DNA from: Gemmatimonadota bacterium
Lineage (GTDB): Bacteria > Latescibacterota > UBA2968 > UBA8231
Length of the DNA: 6,620 nt
NCBI GenBank assembly: GCA_028875335.1
Contig: JAPPEF010000062.1
Span: 1 to 6,620 of the forward strand
Reading direction: 5' to 3'
Shown one piece after another: positions 1 to 5,055 of the stretch (position 1 is the stretch's first letter; every line of letters begins with the position of its first letter). The notes below the pieces were generated by a model. That model saw nothing but the letters and a program-made list of their open reading frames with translations. It was not told the origin of the DNA and searched no databases. The position numbers and the translations under genes are program-made.

Positions 1-1979
1 TGGAGCGGGATACCGTCATCCTCAGCAGCAGTATCGGCTTTAGACCGACCATTGCGGGAGGGAAGATAGACCGGGGGTTTCTAACGGCCGATGGTGCCGA
101 CCAGATCGTTTTGCAATATCCCTTGGCCCCTAGGGAGACGGCGGGGGAAGAGGGAACCTTGCGTGCGCTCTTCCAGCAACACCTAGATCTCACTCTATCT
201 GAGGCCGAAGCTGCGATTAGCGCCATTCGGGACGTGCGCTTCCGCCTCGTGCTAGCCAACGACTATCGCGTCGAGGTCAGTTCCAATAGGCAGACGGACG
301 AATTTAACGTGCCTCAATTTTTACCTGTAGCGCGGGCCGATGGCAATATCAAGAACCAGCTAAATCAGCGCGAGGTCGTCTTCGACTATGGGCTACCTAC
401 GGCCAATCAGATCGTCGGTCTGACGGCCGAAGTACGGGATTTTCTCGGCTTTGATTTTTACGGAGAAATAAACCTCAATACCCAGTACCGAAAGTACCCC
501 AGCATAGGGCGCGATTCCCACCGTGCGATCAATGGTATCGCGGGGGATCGCCATGAAGTAGGCTGGTTGGTCAATTTGGCCTTCCGGGAAGGGCCTTGGA
601 AGCTCTATGGTGAGGGGTTTGGCATGGAAGATGGATATCGCACCAGCGTCCTGACGGTAAATCGAGACGGGGTGTCGGACTACGCCCCCGAGGCCGTCAA
701 TCTGCACTACGAGTTTGTAGATGACAATGACGACAACGACCGGCAACCCGACTGGCTACGGGTGGGCGAGGGCAGCTTTGTCCCCACCGAACGCCGCAGC
801 GAAATCGAGGTCCGCGGCGTAGCCGATCCGGCGGTTTTCCCCGGTTATGACGAGAATCGCGACTTCATATCGGATTTCAATCAGAATAGCACCGTCGATC
901 GAGTAAATTTTTTCCCCGACTACGACGAGCCTTTTCTCCGCTATGCCGCGGATCGCCCGGAATTTCTCTTCGGCATTGATCTCAACAACAATGGGTGGGT
1001 GGAGCGCTTTGAGAACGACCAAGAGCCGGATTATCCCTACAAGCGAGATCATTGGGGTTACAATGTCTTCGGTGGGCTCGAGGTGGCACCGGGCATCCAG
1101 CTGCGGGTGGGTCAGTTGCGGCAAACCCGCTTGGCGAGCGACCGCCGCAACCTGACTAGCTATGGAATGTTCATCTTCGAGCAGAGTGGGTCGCGGTGGG
1201 GTCGTCTGCGGATTTTCGACATGGTTAAGAAGGCCGAAGACGCGATCGCCGACCACTTGGTGCAATGGATCATCCCTAGGAGCACATTCGGCGCGGCGTC
1301 CGAGTCGGCTGGCAGCAATGTGCCGGTACTGGACCCTTTGGCCGCAGAGGACACATGGATCAACACTTTTTACGCCGACTGGGAGTACTCTAGCCCGCGT
1401 TTGTGGCGGACCCTGCATCGCTTTAAGTGGGCGACTTGGCGGCAGCGCGACAGCGAGGTCGAATTTTTGCGCGACGCACAGGGCGAGGCTTTTGACCCGC
1501 TGGGCCCCGAGGGGCGCAATGGGCGACGGACCTCGGGCTTTGTCGGGCTGATCAATAAGATAGAATACGTCTTTTCCTGGCGATCGCTGAGTCTCAGGCC
1601 CAAATTCAAAAGCGAATTTCTGCGCGAGGTGCCCTTTAGCCGAGCATTCGACACGCGGCGCTCTTGGGACGGCATCTTCTTCTTTGTCGGCAGCGTTCCA
1701 GTGTTTAAGACCTCTGAGTTTGAGTTCGGCTTAGAGCGGCGCTCTTTCTTCGACCTCGAAGAAGGAAAAGACGAACTGGCGGCGGGGCTTTTCACTGGAG
1801 ATTTTCGCGGCTCGGTTTTGGCGCTGCAACTGACCAATAGCAGCCAATATCTAGGCTATGAGCTAACCTCTCAGGTGGGCATCCGCCTCGATCGCCGCTC
1901 GTTGGAGGTTGTTGATCGGAGCCGAGAGATCGAGACCTCGGGCTTGAGTTTTCTGTCGATTATCGCTGGCTTAAAGTGA
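1..1979 (+). CDS. Probable outer-membrane beta-barrel protein with calcium-binding-type loops (5' partial)
   Basis: The frame is open from the first complete codon at position 3 to TGA at 1977-1979, so the visible 658 residues are the C-terminal part of a larger protein. A TTG at 111 lies inside continuous coding sequence, lacks a convincing ribosome binding site, and is not taken as the start. Numbering from position 3, residues about 143-166, 184-209 and 353-375 are amphipathic beta-strand-like. Residues about 454-658 are a run of short alternating strands separated by charged turns, as in outer-membrane barrels. Between them is an acidic asparagine-rich block (about 240-345) with a textbook EF-hand loop, D326-L-N-N-N-G-W-V-E-R-F-E337, a second degenerate loop D291-F-N-Q-N-S-T-V-D, and an acidic stretch D240-D250. 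The C-terminus ends in LSFLSIIAGLK without a terminal aromatic residue. No named family was recognised. The outer-membrane location and surface exposure of the calcium block are inferences. Confidence 0.72.
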   Translation, partial: ERDTVILSSSIGFRPTIAGGKIDRGFLTADGADQIVLQYPLAPRETAGEEGTLRALFQQHLDLTLSEAEAAISAIRDVRFRLVLANDYRVEVSSNRQTDEFNVPQFLPVARADGNIKNQLNQREVVFDYGLPTANQIVGLTAEVRDFLGFDFYGEINLNTQYRKYPSIGRDSHRAINGIAGDRHEVGWLVNLAFREGPWKLYGEGFGMEDGYRTSVLTVNRDGVSDYAPEAVNLHYEFVDDNDDNDRQPDWLRVGEGSFVPTERRSEIEVRGVADPAVFPGYDENRDFISDFNQNSTVDRVNFFPDYDEPFLRYAADRPEFLFGIDLNNNGWVERFENDQEPDYPYKRDHWGYNVFGGLEVAPGIQLRVGQLRQTRLASDRRNLTSYGMFIFEQSGSRWGRLRIFDMVKKAEDAIADHLVQWIIPRSTFGAASESAGSNVPVLDPLAAEDTWINTFYADWEYSSPRLWRTLHRFKWATWRQRDSEVEFLRDAQGEAFDPLGPEGRNGRRTSGFVGLINKIEYVFSWRSLSLRPKFKSEFLREVPFSRAFDTRRSWDGIFFFVGSVPVFKTSEFEFGLERRSFFDLEEGKDELAAGLFTGDFRGSVLALQLTNSSQYLGYELTSQVGIRLDRRSLEVVDRSREIETSGLSFLSIIAGLK

Positions 1980-1986
1980 TTTTTGC

Positions 1987-2042
1987 TTGACCTTATAGTC
2001 TATTTTTATTAATTACAGAAGCGTAGAAATCAAGTATATAAA
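1987..2042 (+). promoter_or_regulatory. Candidate promoter region for the tryptophan-rich secreted protein gene
   Basis: This AT-rich stretch is the only space for a promoter between the barrel gene and the next gene. The best pair I see is ATTACA (2012-2017) and TATATA (2035-2040), 17 bp apart, each matching the sigma-70 consensus at four of six positions; TATAAA at 2037-2042 is an overlapping alternative. TTGACC at 1987-1992 is a good -35 box but has no matching -10 box at 16-18 bp. The host's promoter consensus is unknown, so this is a location rather than a firm call. Confidence 0.25.
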
Positions 2043-2046
2043 CTTG
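2031..2046. repeat. Short dyad CAAGT-N6-ACTTG over the candidate -10 element
   Basis: CAAGT (2031-2035) is exactly complementary to ACTTG (2042-2046), around the AT-only centre ATATAA that contains the candidate -10 box. It could be an operator half-site pair or chance. Five base pairs with an AT centre is weak on its own. Confidence 0.25.
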
Positions 2047-2066
2047 CAAAACCTCACATCTCTAAG

Positions 2067-2074
2067 AAGGAGGG
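2067..2074 (+). promoter_or_regulatory. Strong ribosome binding site fixing a TTG start
   Basis: AAGGAGGG is a near-perfect complement of the usual 16S rRNA 3' end and lies 5 nt before TTG at 2080-2082. It decides the start: the in-frame TTG at 2044 has no such site and would put an arginine-rich extension ahead of a clean signal peptide. Confidence 0.85.
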
Positions 2075-2079
2075 TCGCT

Positions 2080-3000
2080 TTGAAGAAAGTTTTGTCCGCC
2101 TTATTTATCCCTGTGCTTTTACTCGGCTTAAGCACTAAGGCCCAAGCCCACGATCCGCCCGATTTTATCGGCGCGGTGTGGCAATGGCCCGAGACGCACC
2201 TTCCGGTCTTAGATGCCGATCTGAGTGAATGGGATATCATTCCCGAGGAATTTTGGATCACCGAGCAGAGCGTCGTCCAGAGCACGGCCCGGCCGTGGAT
2301 CTATACTGGCGATATAGATGTGTCCTCGATTTCCTTCCGCTGGATTCCCACTTGGAACGAGGAAACCAACCGCATCTACTGGGCCTATGAGCGCTTCGAC
2401 GATAAGTACCAGTTGGGCAACGAGTCGGTCGAAACGACTGTGGATGCCGATCACTCGGGCGGCTCCTTCTGGGATCTGGAAGGCCAGACTGACGAGGAGA
2501 AGGCACGCCAGCGCGGTCGCCATGCCCAAATCAGCCACTATTGGTTCGACAATGGCCAAGCCCGTGAGGGAGAGTGGAATTGGTTTTGGATGACCCAGGC
2601 TACCTGGTACGACACGCCGCCGTACTCCGATCACGCCTATTGGTTTAGCGGCACAGCTCCCAATTCCTTTGAGGAGATGCGCCAACGGGCCGAGTGGTGG
2701 AGCGTCTATTGGGACGACTTCAACTGGGAAGATCCCACCGGAAGCGTCCTCCACGACTTCCAGCAGGATGAGATCATCGGCCTTACAGGGCACGTTTTCG
2801 ATACCGATGCCGAGTTGGCCGACGATTGTAACTGCCATTCGCGCTGGGCCATTAGTCCCAACGTCGAATCCTTCGGCGACGCTGATTTCTTGGCCGACTG
2901 GGTGATGCTGGGCGTTGACGAGTCAGCCTTTGAAGGTATCGCGCCCACAGCCGTTGAAGACAACACGTGGGGCCAGATCAAGGCTTCATTCGGCAAATAA
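2080..3000 (+). CDS. Secreted tryptophan-rich protein with CBM9/DOMON-like N-terminal half
   Basis: The 306-residue product starts at TTG 2080 behind AAGGAGGG. It opens with a classical signal peptide (KK, hydrophobic residues 4-17, AQA at 21-23), so the mature protein probably begins at H24 and is exported. The N-terminal half resembles the CBM9-like/DOMON-like beta-sandwich of carbohydrate-binding or haem/sugar-binding exported proteins. It has L44-D-A-D-L-S-E-W51 (the 'DGxLxEW' opening), a strand pair around NRIYWAYERFDD, and V121-D-A-D-H-S-G-G128, which matches the usual calcium/ligand edge motif. The rest is unusually aromatic, with 22 tryptophans in the whole protein, clustered at EWNWFW and EWWSVYW. 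A lone cysteine pair C250-N-C252-H253 lies near the C-terminus; it is not a canonical CxxCH haem site. Glycan or aromatic ligand binding is inferred, and the exact ligand cannot be told. A terminator follows, so it is likely a monocistronic or last-in-operon transcript. Confidence 0.85.
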   Translation: MKKVLSALFIPVLLLGLSTKAQAHDPPDFIGAVWQWPETHLPVLDADLSEWDIIPEEFWITEQSVVQSTARPWIYTGDIDVSSISFRWIPTWNEETNRIYWAYERFDDKYQLGNESVETTVDADHSGGSFWDLEGQTDEEKARQRGRHAQISHYWFDNGQAREGEWNWFWMTQATWYDTPPYSDHAYWFSGTAPNSFEEMRQRAEWWSVYWDDFNWEDPTGSVLHDFQQDEIIGLTGHVFDTDAELADDCNCHSRWAISPNVESFGDADFLADWVMLGVDESAFEGIAPTAVEDNTWGQIKASFGK

Positions 3001-3030
3001 GCGGTTTTTGCGCCGCATAAGCGCCTTCAT

Positions 3031-3071
3031 AAAGGAGGGGGGGAATTTTTATTCCTCCCCTTCTTTTATTT
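3031..3071 (+). terminator. Strong intrinsic terminator after the tryptophan-rich protein gene
   Basis: The arm at 3031-3046 pairs with 3051-3066 around a TTTT loop (3047-3050). This makes 16 continuous pairs with only two G-T wobbles (3035/3062 and 3041/3056). The core is seven G facing CCTCCCC, and the 3' arm runs into a T-rich tail to 3071. It lies 30 bp after the TAA stop, as expected for a Rho-independent terminator. The purine-only 5' arm also looks like a Shine-Dalgarno sequence, but no start codon follows it at a useful distance. Confidence 0.8.
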
Positions 3072-3087
3072 ACTATCTGGACTATCT
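3072..3087 (+). repeat. Direct repeat ACTATCT, 9 bp period
   Basis: ACTATCT occurs at 3072-3078 and again at 3081-3087, separated by GG, between the terminator and the hairpin that holds the next ribosome binding site. The second copy forms part of that hairpin's 5' arm, so the first could act as an alternative partial pairing partner. It may also simply be a small duplication. Confidence 0.5.
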
Positions 3088-3107
3088 ACCGGAGCAGGAG
3101 GTAGATA
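3083..3107 (+). promoter_or_regulatory. Hairpin enclosing the ribosome binding site of the discoidin-like protein gene
   Basis: TATCTACC (3083-3090) is an exact inverted complement of GGTAGATA (3100-3107), giving an 8-bp perfect stem with the 9-nt loop GGAGCAGGA. The Shine-Dalgarno sequence AGGAGG (3096-3101) lies partly in the loop and partly in the 3' arm, and the stem ends at the base before ATG 3108. In RNA this would partly bury the ribosome binding site; in DNA it is a symmetrical site a regulator could bind. The pairing is read directly; a regulatory role is inference. Confidence 0.6.
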
Positions 3108-5030
3108 ATGAGAGGAAAATTGCTGCGACTTTTGTCGGCTGCGCTAGTAGGGAGTTTTTGCTATGGGCTAGCTGAGGTCGAGGCGCTCACCGTGTATCGC
3201 ATTGGCGGCGAGGACTTGCCGCCGCCGGAAGTGGATGGGGATTTTGAGTTTGTCCAGTTGTCTTGGGCTGATGTGGACGAAAAACGGCTCGGTAGGATAG
3301 ACCTCTTGGAGGTTGCGGCCCATTCTATTGAGCCTCAGCGCCTAGACCCCACCGTCAATCTGACGCCCCTGATTCGGGAACGGGGCGGCGGCATACGCTC
3401 GAACAATTCCTACGGTTGGCAATCGGAAGCCCTCTTAGACTTCTTGATGGACGGCGATCTGACCACTGCTTATTTGGGTAGTGGCCGCAGCCAGTCGGCC
3501 GACTGCTCGCCGTGCAAGAAGGGCATCTGGTTTGAGTTGAACGGACTGTTTCCCATCCGGCGCATCAAAATTTCTACCACGGAGCGCTTTGCCCACCAGC
3601 GCTTCATCGAGGTGTTCGAGATAGGAACCAGCGATGGCGACCCGCGCAAAAAGGGAACCCGAGAAGGGCAATACCATTGGCGCGGGGCCTTTCTCGATTA
3701 CGATGTCGCGTTCTCGGTCGCCAATAATTTGGAGCCCTTTCTCGATTTGGAACTGCCCGGGCGACCCATTGCCGAAATTCTTTTTAAGGCACCCGTTGGC
3801 AATTGGGAGATCGCCGAATTTGAGATCTTCGGGGATGGCTTTGCTTCGCAGGCTAGCTATGTATCCAATGTCATTGATTTGGGCATGGCCTCTAGCTTAG
3901 GCGAGTTGATTTGGTCGGGCAGCCGAGATCAAGGCGCAACGGTCAATCTGAGTATGCGCAGCGGCGACGACACGGATCCCAATTTCTACTGGCGCTTCAC
4001 GTTCAGGGGCGACGAGCGCTCCCGCTTTGCAGCCAGCGGCGAACCGCTCACTCTGGACCGCTATAACAGACTGGAGGCAGGCGAGAAAGCCGGGATCAGC
4101 CCGGACAACGAAAGTTGGGAGTTCTGGACGCCGCCGCTCGATTTCGATAGGGGCCATTCCGAATTAGTGGGTTCGCGGCCTCGGCGCTACTTGCAGTTCA
4201 AGGCAGACTTCCTCTCGGAGCGGGCGCTTGCGGCCGGACGCATGGAGTACTTGCAGTTTAATGTCTCCCAACCCCCGGTGGCCAGCCAAGTGCTGGCCGA
4301 GATCGTGCCGCACCAAGTCGAGGTGGGCGAGGTCGTCCAATTCGTCTACAAAATCCTGCCCAACTTAGAGCAGAATGATCTCGGCTTCGACAGCATTGAG
4401 ATCGACACCCCCATAGAGGTCACGAGCATTGACGCCGTGTATATCGGCGGCGAAGAGCAGGATTTTACCATCGCGGAAAGGGACGCGGAGAGCTTTGTGG
4501 TACAAGTACCGCGAATCGATCTCAACCGCACGGGCGAGCTGGTTGAGGTCAAATTTCAGGCCGAGGTCTTTCAGGTGGGCACGGTGTTTTCGGGCCGGGT
4601 CTTCGACAGTCAACTTCCCCATGAAGTGCGCCAGCGCATCACTGCGGGGAACGCCGATGATCTGGCCGAGGGCAATACCCTGAGCGTGGGATTGAGTACG
4701 GTGGCCAATCCAGCGGTCAAGGCATTGTGGCTCGCGCCGCGGCTTTTCACCCCCAATGGCGATGGCGTCAACGATGTGCTACAGATTGAATACGATCTGG
4801 TAAACCTCAGCGGTGATGTGCCCGTGACGATTGATCTCTACGATTTGGCGGGAGTGAAGCGATGCGAGGTGGCCCATAGTACAGCGGCTAGTGGCCGGTT
4901 TTCGGCTACTTGGGAGGGCGTAGATGATGCGGGCAACTTGCTACCCCCTGGACTCTATCTCTTGCGTCTCGAAGTCGATTCGGACAAGGCCAAGGACGTC
5001 GAAGTCGCGATCGTCCGGCTGATTTATTAA
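3108..5030 (+). CDS. Secreted multidomain protein: discoidin-like, Ig-like and C-terminal FlgD-Ig/T9SS type B-like domains
   Basis: The start is ATG 3108, 6 nt after AGGAGG. The 640-residue product begins with a signal peptide (RGK, hydrophobic core 5-21, VEA at 24-26). Residues about 100-244 look like an F5/8 type C (discoidin) beta-sandwich: L113-M-D-G-D-L-T-T120 resembles the 'DGdxxTaW' entry, then IWFELNG, IRRIKIST and a closing EIFGDG. A CSPC pair (C133, C136) lies in its loop. Residues about 248-388 form a second beta domain of similar shape (VIDLGM to MEYLQFNVS). Residues about 389-525 look like an Ig-fold domain. The C-terminal domain opens with F547-T-P-N-G-D-G-V-N-D556 and ends with WEGVDDAGNLLPPGLYLLRLEV, the signature shared by FlgD Ig-like and T9SS type B/gliding-associated C-terminal domains. 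It probably acts outside the cell or at its surface, perhaps binding glycan. It is probably co-transcribed with the chaperone gene 25 bp downstream. Confidence 0.85.
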   Translation: MRGKLLRLLSAALVGSFCYGLAEVEALTVYRIGGEDLPPPEVDGDFEFVQLSWADVDEKRLGRIDLLEVAAHSIEPQRLDPTVNLTPLIRERGGGIRSNNSYGWQSEALLDFLMDGDLTTAYLGSGRSQSADCSPCKKGIWFELNGLFPIRRIKISTTERFAHQRFIEVFEIGTSDGDPRKKGTREGQYHWRGAFLDYDVAFSVANNLEPFLDLELPGRPIAEILFKAPVGNWEIAEFEIFGDGFASQASYVSNVIDLGMASSLGELIWSGSRDQGATVNLSMRSGDDTDPNFYWRFTFRGDERSRFAASGEPLTLDRYNRLEAGEKAGISPDNESWEFWTPPLDFDRGHSELVGSRPRRYLQFKADFLSERALAAGRMEYLQFNVSQPPVASQVLAEIVPHQVEVGEVVQFVYKILPNLEQNDLGFDSIEIDTPIEVTSIDAVYIGGEEQDFTIAERDAESFVVQVPRIDLNRTGELVEVKFQAEVFQVGTVFSGRVFDSQLPHEVRQRITAGNADDLAEGNTLSVGLSTVANPAVKALWLAPRLFTPNGDGVNDVLQIEYDLVNLSGDVPVTIDLYDLAGVKRCEVAHSTAASGRFSATWEGVDDAGNLLPPGLYLLRLEVDSDKAKDVEVAIVRLIY

Positions 5031-5055
5031 CCCTCCAAACTATGGTTTTAGATTT
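5031..5055 (+). other. 25-bp spacer lacking a recognisable Shine-Dalgarno, with a 5-codon mini-ORF overlapping the next start
   Basis: The gap between TAA (5028-5030) and ATG 5056 has no purine-rich ribosome binding site; instead it begins with CCCTCC, which resembles the anti-Shine-Dalgarno sequence itself. An ATG at 5042 opens a five-codon frame (MVLDL) whose TGA at 5057-5059 overlaps the next gene's ATG as ATGA. This arrangement is seen in translational coupling, but the mini-ORF also lacks a ribosome binding site and may be chance. Confidence 0.35.

Noticed and set aside
111..113. TTG at 111 as the start of the barrel gene
   Set aside because: The frame is open through 36 further codons to the window edge with natural-looking protein sequence, and there is no convincing ribosome binding site or signal peptide at this point.
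756..1418. 220-codon open frame on the minus strand
   Set aside because: It lies antisense within the barrel gene, which has a coherent protein sequence, and the product shows no recognisable domain; it is a shadow of a GC-rich coding region.
1987..2015. TTGACC / TAATTA as a sigma-70 promoter
   Set aside because: The -35 box is good, but the hexamer 17 bp downstream matches TATAAT poorly (2 of 6).
2044..2046. TTG at 2044 as the start of the tryptophan-rich protein
   Set aside because: It has no Shine-Dalgarno sequence. The TTG at 2080 has AAGGAGGG at ideal spacing and begins a clean signal peptide.
2209..2838. 209-codon open frame on the minus strand
   Set aside because: It is fully antisense to the signal-peptide-bearing secreted protein, with no ribosome binding site evidence or recognisable domain.
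2827..2838. CNCH as a c-type haem attachment site
   Set aside because: Canonical attachment is CxxCH; here only one residue separates the cysteines, and there is no other cytochrome signature.
4188..4258. Repeated TACTTGCAGTT as a DNA repeat
   Set aside because: Two 11-nt copies both encode YLQF-type beta strands in the same domain; protein-level similarity or chance explains them.
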